Origin: Callipepla californica brunnescens
Taxonomy: Eukaryota > Chordata > Aves > Galliformes > Odontophoridae
Assembly (NCBI GenBank): GCA_023055505.1
Contig: JALIRH010000006.1
Coordinates: forward strand, 24,525,105 to 24,589,104
Direction: 5' to 3'
Length of the DNA: 64,000 nt
Positions 28,001 to 40,470 of the stretch are shown one piece after another. The notes under the pieces are model-generated. The model was not told the origin of the DNA. It saw only the letters and a list, made by a program, of their open reading frames with translations, and did no database searches. Position numbers and translations under genes: made by a program. Positions within the stretch are counted from its first letter, which is position 1. Each line of letters starts with the position of its first letter.

Positions 28001-28526
28001 CCCATAAGAAGGCCTTATAAAAAAAAAAAGTAGCAGTTTTAAAATCACATGTAAAGGCAAATAAGTGCGAGAAAACAATGGCTGTATCACAATTAATCCT
28101 CCTATAAATCCAGATGTGATTATATAATTTGTAAAGATTTCATAGATAAGCATCCAAAGTCTTAAAATGATCAATGTCTTAGTGTATACATAAAAGCTCC
28201 AAAGTATTAGTGATTTTTTATACATCTATAATACAATAAAAACAAAACAAAACAAACAAACAAACAACCCAAAACCTTCCAAAGTATCATTTTCTGGCAT
28301 GACTCAAAAGCATAGCCCAAACTTGACAGTACTGCATGATAGCTAAGACAATCGGAAGCACTGGAAAAAGTACAACAACCCTTTCTCGCTGTAACTCCTT
28401 CACAGATTCTTGTTCTAAAATGATTTTCTTATTCCTTTTATGGACGTCATTATATAATAAAAATATGCTCATGTATGTATAAACATAGTTGCATGTATTT
28501 ATTCAGTAACATTTATTTCTACTTGT

Positions 28527-29060
28527 CATGGTTTTATGATTTTTGTTATTGGTGTTCTACATCATAACATCATGTAGTGCATTGAGAGTTAAATAATTAA
28601 TGTTCCAGCTCTGTGGATCATCAATAGCTCCGAGTATATCTGTTCCAGAAGCAAAGAGGAACTACACACACTAGAGGACTTTGCGTTGCTTTGCATTTTT
28701 CCATTTTCCACTCAGAGGGAAAGATGCTTGCACGCCATGAGACACAGACTCTTTCCCATTTGGACTGACCTATCAGCAGTTGCTCACCAGCCGTCTTGCC
28801 TTCAGCATTAGCATAAGGCCTTCAGTTTATCAGACACTCTCTTGCTCATTTTATTTGATTTATCAGCTTCAATTCCAATTTTGTATTATATTGTGTTATT
28901 TCACATTCCAATATCTTATTTATTAAATTAACTTTCCTCCTCAGACTGCTGTTGCTGTTTTGTTTTTAGGCCCATTTCCCTTTTCCTTTTTCATTTTCCC
29001 CTTTCCCCAGGGCATAGGTCTGTGGGTTCCCCACTCCAATTGTCATGAAACCAGGCCAAA
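28527..29060 (+). mobile_element. Solo-LTR-like block (endogenous retroviral family unassigned)
   Basis: The block opens with TGTCATGGTTTTATG, a common start for avian LTRs. It has a polyadenylation-like attaaa near 28923 and then a CT-rich stretch, a layout seen in bird LTRs. I recognise the phrases as a dispersed chicken repeat but cannot name the family with certainty. No retroviral coding region flanks it, so it would be a solo LTR. The 3' boundary and any target duplication are unclear. Confidence 0.45.
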
Positions 29061-30379
29061 ACTGCTTGTAAACTGCTGACACTATTTCAGAGATTCTTTT
29101 ATGCAGAGAACCATATAATATTTTTTGTTCAAGCTATGCCTAAGATTGAGCTAAATCTCTGCTGGTCTACAAATGCCAGTATACTCAGAAGGCTGAGCCT
29201 GCTAGCAAAGCTGTATGCTGAGAGGTTCTGGTGGTTGACACTGAACCATCAGAAACTGGTAGCATAGTTAGGGCTGGAGGCTCACTGCTTTAAGCTCTTA
29301 ATATAGTCAGTCAAACCTACATGTTGGCTTATCAAGCAGAAGTCTTTTGAAACAAATTTGACACTCAAAAAAAAAACATTTAAACTCATAAGTGGAAAAA
29401 TGTTTTTCGTTGGTTTTTTTTGTTTGTTTTGTTTTGTTTTTTTAGTATCACAGACCTTAACGTCACCTTGAAAACAGCTGCCAGGCTGGGAAGGCAATCA
29501 CAGTCCAGTGCTGTAAAGGAGATCTCCCCTCACTAGTCATTACCAACGACTGCAGTAGCACTTATTCTGGAGAATTTGAATGACAACAACCTCCAGCATA
29601 CCACTCTTCTACTCATTTCTCTGAACAATCAGCAAGAACAATCAAATGAACAATCAGCAAAGAGCTTCTTAAAAACTCAGGCAGACCTGGATGAGGCTGC
29701 CTAAATAAATACGGTGGCAAACAACTTTTGTAATAGGAGCTGCAGCAGCTGCTCAATTCAGAGCTCCTGCCAAGCAAAAGAGCACAGCATTTTGCCACTC
29801 ACCTTTACACACTGCCTCAGTGATGCCTCTTGTTCCTTACATGTAAAGATTGGTACAGATTTTGTATTTCTTAATGACAACATTAGAAGAAAGTTCTATC
29901 AATTTCATTCCTTGCTATGTACTAAATGATACTCATACAATCAAACTTCTTCATGAAAAAAACACAAACAGCAATAGCATGTGCCAGCATATCTTTAGTC
30001 CAAATTAACAGAAAATGTCTACCGAATCCCATTTCACTGTAGCAGATGTTCAAACAGAAGCACACGGTGAACAACAGATTTGGGGGTGGGGGGGGGCTGA
30101 ATTCTGCAGTAGGTTAAAGTTTAGATTGGAAGAAATAAGTAAAGAACAAAAACATACTCTTGAAGCTGCAGGTAATTGCTCTGAGTACTTCAAATTATTT
30201 TTGAGAAGAAAAATAAAGCCAAGTATTGCCCACCTTCTGTATTTTTAAAACAGTTCTATAACTACCTTACTCAAGATACTTCTTAACTCTTTTGCCTTCG
30301 AATATTAAGAAAATTAAGGTTGAAACAACCTGAGACATCCTCACAGAGCAGCTCTGAAAGCAAAGTTCAGTATTTCAGG

Positions 30380-30800
30380 GTGCTATGATGGCTAGGGGCT
30401 CTCTGGGGCCAGTAATATTCAGTTCTGGGACAAGGCAGGGTCTGACACCCAGGGCTTGTCTTGCTACACAAGCCAAGATTAGGACAGGCTGGAGGGCAGC
30501 CATTGCCCTGAGTGTTGGTCATCACTCTGTGAATGGGGATGCACAAAGCAAGGGTGAGACACAAGCCCATGAGTGGGCCAATCTTTCCAATGTCTGTGGC
30601 AGGGCAGGGCTGTGGGGAAGCCTGCTGCAGTCACTGGCACATCAACAGAGCTGCTTCAGAAGCTAAAACAGGGTCCTGGACCAAAAACAGGGTGCAGGGA
30701 ATCCCTGGGGTTTTGAAAGAGGGTCCTTAGTCTTTCAGAGCCCCAGGGAAGCTGGTCAGGGATAGTCAGGGCTGGTAGTTCCCTCAGGGTCTGGGTACAG
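30380..30800. other. GC-rich block of unknown origin
   Basis: About 420 bp clearly richer in G and C than the intron around it. It has recurring short words such as cagggctg, aaacagggt and ccctgggg. Several overlapping open frames of 65-93 codons are likely a by-product of the composition. It does not look like CR1 or mariner. It could be an unrecognised repeat, a retrocopy or a regulatory element. Confidence 0.35.
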
Positions 30801-31518
30801 CGTTCCCTCATCCTAAATTCAAGATGTGAGAAAACCGTAATACTGCAACACATTCTAAAACTCAACTTAGAAAAGCAGTACTTATGAATATAGTAAATAT
30901 GACACAATACCCTGCCTTGAGAACAGGAAGAACTAAATGCCTCTGGAGTTCTCTCCAGTCCTCAGATTTTATCATCTTGTCTGAGCCCCAAAAATCAATA
31001 CAAACATTCAAATAGGTAACTTCAAATCACTTTCTTACTCTTTTCTCATTTCCTGCTTATTTATATGGTCACACTATCTGATACAGCCTGCCAACTCAAG
31101 AACAGTGATGAAAAGATTCCCCAGTACATGGAATTAAGGAAGAATTGTCACTGACAATATATTTCCATCCCAAATAAGCTTTAAGTACTAACTGTGTAGC
31201 TGGGAAGAATCAAATAAGCTTAGCTTGAAAACTACCACATATTGTTTCTGATTTTAAGCAGAAGTAGGGAAAATGGCTCAATACATTTTAGTAAGCTTGT
31301 TTTGTTTTTAAAAGAAATATTTTGGAAACTCCGTAGTTTATTTCTTTCTTGTTACCCAAGATTATTCTCTGTAATATATCTATGTATAATGTATCTATAT
31401 TTCGTACTCATCATCTGTTTAACCCGAAGTTTAACTACAGCTTCAAGTGTCATTAAGCACATACAGCGTATCCTTATACAGCCATGTACTTGAACACAAT
31501 CCATTCTATAAAAAAAGA

Positions 31519-31535
31519 TATATATATATATATAT
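31519..31535. repeat. (AT)n microsatellite
   Basis: Alternating AT dinucleotides of about 17 bp, followed by T-rich sequence. Confidence 0.8.
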
Positions 31536-31699
31536 TTTGTAGTTCTAGAAAAAATAGCTCAAGTGAATAAAAAACAGTACTAAACTTTTCACTCGGCTAA
31601 AAGCAATTATTTTGCATAATTCAGCATACATTATGACAGAAGTTAGAAATACACATGGTTGAATTAATATTTGTTATTTGAAACATTCTAAAACTGAAG

Positions 31700-32045
31700 T
31701 AGATACTGACACTCTTTTGTAGTTCCCCGTAACACGATCCAAAGCAAAACAAGACAGTAGAGCAACAAGTTCCCAGGCCACAGCAAGCAAGAATCCACTA
31801 AGACACAACTGCAGTAGGCACAGGAACAAGAGAAAGAAACTCCTTACCATCAGAAAGCCTGTAAGATACACAGGTAGACAGCAATCTCCAGATGAGATGC
31901 CCTCCCCTCCACTGCCAACCCTTAAATGAAATATGGGAAAGAGTGGATCCTCCCTTCCGTCCTTCCAGACACTCAGGTGCATTGCTTGCACCTGAGCACC
32001 CCTGGGTTGGTCCTGCCTTCCCACCAGGTGCTCAATCACTGATCC
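31700..32045 (-). other. GC-enriched block with 10-bp hairpin, possibly an old repeat
   Basis: The segment has higher GC than its flanks and an open frame on the minus strand (32039-31674) that I do not recognise. It contains an inverted repeat ctcaggtgca / tgcacctgag with a 5-nt spacer near 31973-31997. The wording (minus strand: gggttggcagtggaggggag) feels like a dispersed avian repeat, but I cannot name it. Confidence 0.3.
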
Positions 32046-35000
32046 TAGCCCTGACTTAATATTTCCAATACAGTTTACAATGTAAAAATAAAAATAAATA
32101 AATAAACAAACTAAAAATAAAATAAAGAAAACATTAAAATGCAGTTTTTCTACAGCTCTGTAGATAATCCAAGATACATTTCAACCTAGATGCTGTTCTT
32201 ACCTCTGACTTTTTCCCTAATGGTTACTCTGTTTCTTCTTTCAGTACGAACATAGAGTTCCTCAATACTCACACACAATTTTTTCACATTTATACACATA
32301 TCCAAAACATTTAATAGACAAATTGGTTATAAGGAACCAATATATACATCGATGTTATCAGCTTAAGAGTTGGAATTCACATCACAAAGTATCTCCCACC
32401 ATATGAAAAATAGTAACTGCACACGTGGAAGCCGTGAAATAGTTCAAGCTAAAACACTTACCTGCTCAGTATGAAAGTGAGTCAAAAATGGCAATATATT
32501 TTACCCAAGGTACCTCTGGCTTCCTTTAACCATGTAATTTTATTTTAAAGGGCTTGTGAGAAGCACTTTAAGCGGTATGATGAGTAACAAACAGTTGGGG
32601 ATTTATTTTTGTTGGGTCCTCCACCATTCTACATTTCTTTATTATCAGGCTGCGTTAACATCCATTTCATTAGAAGTTATAATTTAAAATATACATCTGG
32701 TTCTTCCATGGAGCATAAACAATTATTGAAATGGTTTTGTACTCCTGGCTTTGTTTCTGTTTTAAGTATCTTTTTTCTTAAGTACATTTCTTGTTTTTAA
32801 AGTATCACATTCAGTTTACTCTTCCTCTTACAGATAAAAGTTTAAAGGTTAATGCAGTGACAATACGTAATGAAAGTATTTCTGAAATTGTATTTCAGCT
32901 CTGCAGAAATGGAAGCAGAACTGTTTTCTAGCTTTAACATGGAAAGATTTTCACCTAAGGCAATCTTCTTTTATAATAAATGACATTTTGAATATAAATA
33001 CTAAACTAAGGGATGAATTTTTAAACAAAAAAATCCAGCTCAATTTAGTTTTGTCTTTCAGGATTCTGATGCATTCGCCTCTCATTTCAAGATGTATTTA
33101 TTGTTGAAATGAAATGATCTCCAAAAACAAGTGTTGCAGCTCCTGACATAACAATTCTGTCATTTTTTATTTTTATTTTTTACCTCAGGAGTAGAAGCTT
33201 TAAAGTCAAATGCATATTAATCCCATAAAACAAAAACTAACAACACTAGGGCAGTTTTCTCTGGATCTTTTCAACCACTACCGAGGAATACAAAGTGATG
33301 GTCTTACAAGAATAGCAGTGTGACAAATGTTCAAACAAACTTAGTGAAGTATAGGTTTTGGCTCTCATCCTATAAGGAGTTATTTCAGTTTTATAGAGCT
33401 GGTAAAACTGAAAAATATGTTTCAAGCACATGAAGTTAATTATTATTTCCAAATTTTATTCAAAATGCACATGCGTTCTTAGTGGTGCACAGCCTCAATC
33501 AGCACATTTGCTTCTATATATGTTGTCTTATTTGCAACACTGTAAGCTAACACTTTAATTTCTTTTAAGCACCTGTATCTGTCCATTCTTTATAAGATGA
33601 TAAAGCTGCCAATCTTGGTTCAAAGCAGTGTACTTTTTAAGACAAGATAAAGCTAGGTGTTGTGCAATAGTTCCCATATGTGTCTCCTTCGCAGAAACAC
33701 TAGATTCCAAGCAAATGAGAAAGTTCTTTACAAACTACACATAAAAAAATCTAGGAGGAATAAAAATACATAAAGCGTTTCAAGGTCAGTAACAGATGCC
33801 ATCTGCAAAATGCAAAATACAAGGGGAAAAACAAGGTAGAGAAGCACACAAGGGAGGTTTGAGACATACTCTCCTTCTAAAAGCATCAGTGGCAGGTATG
33901 GTAAGAATTTATTTTGATAAGTGCTGTTTGCTTTGTTTGTTTTTAAATCTTGATGACATATTTACACAACTTCATAAAGTATATAATGTGTCATAATAGT
34001 GAGCACATTTCCATGCCATGTGACTTCCCTATGATTTGCTATTAAAATTGGTAACTGGGAGAAGTAACGAAGTTGAGAAGAAGAGCATTTAACTGCTAGA
34101 ACTTTTATCAAGCCCACACTAGTAATTCTTCTGAAATATACTTAGAATTTCGGTAAACATACAGACTAATATACGTGATCTCTACTTCTACTTCTTCTCT
34201 TACATATACTTATATAAAACAACATCACTTTAATGAACATACAATGAATTTACTTCAAAGTTTTGTTATAACACTGGATCATATAAACTCTTAACAATGC
34301 AGGACAAACTGATGAAAGAAGCATACAAGTTTAGGAACTTTTCCAAAACATTTTTTTTCCTCAGAGAAGACATCTTTAAATCATTAAGACAAGCAGTACA
34401 TCTCAATTTTTCTTTGTTTAAAGATACATAGTATTCCCCTGTTAATTCTCCTGTATTGTCTCCTTGTATAAACATTGTGAAGATAGATAAACAGCATTTG
34501 CTTGCCTCCATTTTGCTCCCAGGTATATCTGTATTATCTTGTTTGCCTTATTAAATAACTTATATGATTCCTAATTGGGCAAAAATCAAAATTAATGTAA
34601 ACTAAATGCAGAATTCAGATTCTGCTAAAGTGTTTACCAATCAAACTGATTCCATTGGATATATGTGCTGCTATCTTAATGGGCTTCAGTAAACTGTATT
34701 GCTGAAGAGTAAAAACAAAAAATTAATATTCTAATAGAAAAGGCTATAGACTTTTCTAGAACAGGAGTACTAGTACAAAGTTCAAGAGAGAGGAAACATG
34801 CATGGACTTCAGGAAAAGAAAAGCTCATATGATCAGTTTACGCTGATTTTTGCTTGATGCATCTCAGTTCCTTTCCTTTTCACTACATATACATTAGACT
34901 AAACATACATCTCTAAATTTCACTACATATACATTTTCCACCTTTTCAGGCTAATACAAAGGCTCAAATACGATAAATCATAGCCATAGGGACAATAGCT

Positions 35001-36439
35001 CTATGTTCAAACATTGTCTTAGGAAAGAGTGAGAGGTACCTACAGACAGACCCAGACTAAAACACTGATGAAGGATAGTTAAATAAATATACCACGGTGA
35101 ATGAACAAAGGTAAATAAATAATGGAAGCCAAGACAAGTAATTACAAAAGAAGTCTGAACACTGACCATACAGCAAAAAAAAAAATAATAATAATAAAAT
35201 CAATATGATGTTATTCTAGGAAAAAAAAAACAAAAAACTAAATCAACAGCAACAACAAGCAAAACAACATACAGCAAATATTAAATGGGCTGGGAAGAAC
35301 ATAGTTTATACCACAAATGCACACAGCTTAACTGAATGCAGGGTAAAACAAAGCTCTATGAATTCAAAATTTTTAGATAGTATGAGCACCTTTTTCTTAC
35401 AAATAAAGATTCAACAAGAATTCATTAGCATAAAGCACGCACTGCTACAATACAAATTAAAGCAGAAAAACTGAACAGGTTAGTGAACAACTCAGGATTC
35501 ACAAGAAAGAAGTTTCTGACATCCAGCTACAGGTTCATAAAGGAATGAAAATAGAAAACTATGAAACTGTACTGAACTACTTATACCAAAACTGTCAATT
35601 AAGAATTTTACTAAAAAATGAATCTGTATGTACACCCAAAGTCAGATTGCTTCAGACTGTAGCCATTGAGGCATCTTCTTATCATAGGTCACAGACTATC
35701 AATGAAAGTCTTGATTGCCTTAAGCTCTCCTTCATAAACGTATACATACATAAAGTACACATATTATTTATGCATTATTATTATTATAAATTTTAGTGAG
35801 CGAGCACTGGCTTAACTCTTCTCTTAAAGAACTGAAGACCTGTCTTAACTTCAAAAGGAAAATGGTAAGCCTTATACTAGAGGTAGCCAAATTAAACTAG
35901 CTGCTGAGTAAGACATAATCACAACATGATTGTAATGAGAGCGTACTTTGAGTTTACCTTCTGCTTACTTATCATGAAACTTTTGATTTCTTCCTTTTCC
36001 AGAGAATTAAGCAGCCTTAAAGCAGGCCCATAGCATAGTGTATAGAGAAATACTTCAAAAAACATTTACTTCACTGATTTATTTCATATAAAGCACAATT
36101 ACAAGTGAACATTCTCTATGGACAAGCAGTTCACTAACGAAATTGCTAGTTTTTATGAAGTAATTCTCATTGTTTATCTGTCAGCGTGATCGGAACATCT
36201 TTTAGTGACAAGTTCCCTAACAATATTGATTTCCAAATTCCTTGTGATATCCCCAGCTTTGATTAGCTCTTTGCAGTGCTCCTATACTTATGTCAACAAT
36301 CAAATTGCATTTGGAGCAATAGCCACTTACCTTTCCAATCCATAATAGTACAGTTGGGGAAAAAAAAATAGGAAGGATATGAACAAATAAATTTGCTCTA
36401 TCTATTCTATCAGCTATGTTTCAAACTGCAAAATTGTTA

Positions 36440-37053
36440 CAGACTGGAAGGAGCAGACCTTGACAGCAGCAGAAGGGTGGCTAGCAGGGACAGGGACATG
36501 AATATCCCTCTCTACTCTGCTCTTGTGAGGCCCCATCTGGAGTACTGTATCCAGGTCTGGAGCCAGTATGAGAAAGACAAAGAGTTGTTGGAGAGGGTTC
36601 AGAGGAGAGCCACAAAGATGGTCAGGGGGCTGAAGCACATCCCCTTCAAAGACAGGCTGAGGGAACTGGGCTTGTTCAGCCTGTAGAAAAGAAGGCTGTG
36701 GGGTGACCTAATTGCAGCCTTTCAGTACCAAAAGGGAGCCTATAAACAGGAGGGGAGTAAACTCTCTGAAAGCAGGACAAGGGGAAATGTTTTTAAGTTG
36801 AGGCATGGAAGATTTAGGTTGGATGTCAAGGGGAAGTTCTTTACAATGAGAGTGGTGAGGTGCTGGAACAGGCTGCCCAGAGAAGTTGTGGATGAACCTT
36901 CCCTAGAGGTGTTCAAGGCCAGATTGGATGGGGCCGTGGGCAGCTTGGTCTACTATTAAATGAGGAGGTTGATTGCTCTGCCTGTGGCAGGGGGTTTGGA
37001 GATTCATGATCCTCGAGGTCCCCTCCAACCCGGGCTATTCTGTGATTCTGTGA
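36440..37053 (+). mobile_element. CR1 LINE 3' portion with intact reverse-transcriptase C-terminus
   Basis: In plus orientation this copy holds the last part of CR1 ORF2 and the 3' UTR, ending in the octamer tail attctgtgattctgtg. One frame is open to a natural-looking stop at 36686 and reads [20 protein letters not shown], then [19 protein letters not shown] and [10 protein letters not shown], the conserved C-terminal signature of avian CR1 reverse transcriptase. It is less decayed than the other copies, suggesting a younger insertion. It is still 5'-truncated and non-autonomous. Confidence 0.93.
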
Positions 37054-37931
37054 CCTCAAGAGAATCCTAATGTATATTTATATGAGAAGATAAATTTTAT
37101 GTAAGATTGATATAAACAATGAAAGCCTGTAGAAATGTTTTATGAACAATCAACCTGAAAACACAGGGATTATAAAAACATTAGGTTACTTGACCTAGTT
37201 AATTCTGTAAAACATACAGAGAGCTTAATATGTAACAAAATACCAGTAACACGACACAGGCATTCATCATCTTAATGTTGCCATACACAAAAGTCAATGT
37301 AACAGCAATGAACTCAGAACTCTCCCTGGTTCCAGCATTCAAATTTATATCCCTTCCTAATCCATTCTACCACAGTGCACTCACAGAGGACAGGTTTATT
37401 TATTTAATCATACATGAATCAGTTCACAAGATTTACAGAGATACCATCCAGACCATGTTAAGATCAAGATGATTCCAGCAAAAATGATCTGACAGAAGAA
37501 ATCAGAAGTGACATGAGAAATTAAGGATCAAGAGAGATGGAAGGATAGAGGCAGATCAGACTTCAAAAAGCAACACAGAAGAAGTAAGAAGTAAAAGCAG
37601 TTCTTCTGACTGTCTTCCTTTCTTTCACCTTCTTTTTCTCCCTCATATTGCAGAAAAGGTGAGTAACTAATATATCTTAAGAGAAAAAACTCTTAGCAGT
37701 ACTATCTCAATTATAAACAACCAAAAAAACCTTGGAAAATGATGAGATTGTATTGAAGTTTCAAGAATTCTTAACTTTCTTTTGATAGGCTAAACTGATG
37801 ACTCTCTTTCCAGAAAAAAAACAAATACAAAAACACCAAAGCAAATACTGTACAAATACAAATATGTTATCACATACTCTATGAATAAAAAGCATTAGAA
37901 GCATTCAGGAACAGGAAATTATAGCTGCAAG

Positions 37932-38010
37932 CAGAATCACAGAACTGTAGGAATCAGAAGGGACCTCCAGAAATCATCTAGTCCAACCCCCCTGCCAAAG
38001 CAGGGGGGCA
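37932..38010 (-). mobile_element. Short CR1 3' end fragment
   Basis: The sequence gaatcacagaactgtaggaa then gaagggacctccagaaatca and ctagtccaacccccctgcc is the CR1 3' terminus in antisense. Only about 80 bp remains. It includes a GC-rich hairpin, ccccccTGC / GCAgggggg, at 37987-38008 with a 4-nt loop. Confidence 0.8.
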
Positions 38011-40104
38011 TCAAAGAAATTCAACCTTAACTCTTCCCAAGTATTTGTATTCATCATTAACTTGCAGCTAAACATTCAGGTTGTCCTGTAAGTCTTATTT
38101 AATAATTAATAATTTCATAGTAATTAATGTAATAAAAGAGTTTGCTTTAAGGGAAGAAGAGGAAACAATAGGATGATCTGTCAAAAATTCACTGAGAAAA
38201 ATGGGAAACAGATTAATCAAAAGGGGTGAGAGTTATATTTCAAGTGCAATGCAAACAGTCAGTCAGCTGCTCGGTGGAGACCAAGTCTTTTAGAAATATA
38301 CTGTCTTGCTTCAGGATAAAAAATGCAATAAAATAAAATAAGGGAGGAAAAAAATAACATTGATAGATTTAGTATAGGACAGTGGAAATGGAAAAGACAA
38401 AAAATTAAGACTTCATGGACTTTAGAGCTGCTGCTTGTGAGCTTTGTCAAGGGTTGATGAAAACAACTTAGATTTTTTTAGAAATACAAGAACAACACAT
38501 ACCAATATTTCTGTTGTAAAAAGGTTGTTCTAGGACATTTTAATCCAAGAATCTACTCCTGGGAAGGAGGAAAGAAAACAAACACAAACACAGCATTGAA
38601 AGTCTTGAAGCCTGCTGGGCATGAAGTAAAGGCTATACACTGTAGGCGGTATATAATAAAAAGATCTAAGACATATACTGAGATGCTTTATCTCAAGGAA
38701 AGATAAACTAGCATCTATGGGAATGAGCTGTGGAGAAGAAGATAAGAATAGATACTATGATGATTTAAATACAAGTAAGTAGGCAAACTTGTAAAAAAAA
38801 AAAAAAAAAAACTGTAAACAGAATTTATTGAATACTACTTAGCAGATAATGTTTCCCCAAAAATAAAATTAATAGCAAATATAGGATATGCCAATTTTTT
38901 GCTCATCTTTTACAATGATCCAAGCCAGGCCATGTACATTTTTCTGTAGCCTCACCACCTTAATGTTACTATCCCTTGACTATTCCTTTTCTTACTAAAA
39001 AAAAAAAAAAAGTTTAGACAGAGTCTCTTTTAGGCACATAAGAAAAAGCATAGCTTATTTTTTTTTTTTCTGAAATTTTGCACAGATTTGACTTATTTCT
39101 GTTCAAGCATTTTTCTAATACTACGTGCATTTAGTAAAATAGAACTTATCCCAGACTGTGCATTAAGAAAATGACAGAGAGCAAATGACTGGCTTTCAAT
39201 GTCTGAGATCACTGCTCCAAGATAAGTCATGTAATAAAGACAGTCTCCTAAAAATCATGACGCACAATCCTCGGCACCATTAAGAAATATGATAAGATTC
39301 TTGTCAGAATACCTTAAGCTTGATGTCACTCACAGGCAGCTAATCAGATAATTCGTAAGTCACACTAAAATGAATATGTGATTTACACACTTTTACTGCA
39401 TACTCTAACAAACTCTAAATTGGAAGGGAAAAAAAAAGACAAGATGTTAATACAAAGAATAAAATATATAAAAAAAATGCCTAGACAGAATGGTAACTTC
39501 TTTTAGACAATAAAGTAAACGTCGTAATTGATTTCCTAATGTAGTTTCAAACAGATCATCTATATGAAAATCCTATACAATACAAAAATCCCTCTGTGAT
39601 GTTTTCACTTACATTTAAATGTTATTTATTTTAAGAGAGTGCAAATTACTTACTTTTGCCCCATTCAAACAACCTAAAAAAAAAAAATATTACAAATTGT
39701 TTTAAAAAATATACTAGATGCTTCAGTAGATAAAAAAAATCCTGATGAAGCTAATATTCATATTATACCTTTGACAACTGAGTTTCACTTTTTTTGAAGT
39801 AAAATATCTTGGTATTTAATTCTATAAATATCCCAAATGAAATGTTTCAAAAAGAACGTCACACTTTGCTTCATGAAAATAATTTTCTGTTCTGTATGCC
39901 CACAAATGGTACTATTATGTAAAGCTATTCTGCTTGGCTTGAATAGGGCACCAGAGGAATTCTAGAACTCCCAAAATAAACTGAAAAGAGACTCCAGCTG
40001 TGCTTGGTGGGAGTTTAGTACTGATTTATAGTTTAGTAATCATCACACCACACTGCAAGGTGCAGCACAAACATGATGCTACCCTGGAAAATGTCCAAGC
40101 AGCC

Positions 40105-40470
40105 TTTTTTTTTTTTTTTTTTTACTCATGTACGAAAATCCAAGTCCGGGACCACAATACAGATATGCACAATGTTTGGGAATGATGCACGCTCTCGGTT
40201 TCATTCATTGCCTTGCCAAGTTGGGTCAATGTGAAGACCTTAAGCAGAAGTGGAGAACTGCTTGAGTGGGGACTGAACATGCAGTCCTGCAAGATGGGAG
40301 GACAGGAATCCCAGCCGCGGGAGGGAGGAAATGGGAACGCCCGTCTGAAAGGCGGTGGGAGGGGAATAGCTGCCAGCTGCTGCTGGGTGCGTGAATGAGG
40401 GAAATGACAGCCTGCAGGCAGCGGGAGCTTCTCCAAAGCTCCACAGGGCAATGTGGCTGCCATTCACTCT
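40105..40470 (-). pseudogene. Possible processed retrocopy: GC-rich segment ending in an A19 tail
   Basis: Read on the minus strand, a GC-rich stretch (about 40470 down to 40200) passes into a T/C-mixed region and then a pure A19 tract at 40123-40105. A 113-codon open frame (40463-40122) begins MAATLPCGALEKLPLPAGCH and stops directly before the A tract. This layout fits a retroposed transcript. I do not recognise the protein, and the stop adjoining the A tract leaves no 3' UTR, which argues against a real coding frame. No clear target-site duplication was found. Confidence 0.3.

Noticed and set aside
36414..36638. 74-codon minus-strand open frame
   Set aside because: Shadow of the CR1 reverse-transcriptase frame on the plus strand.
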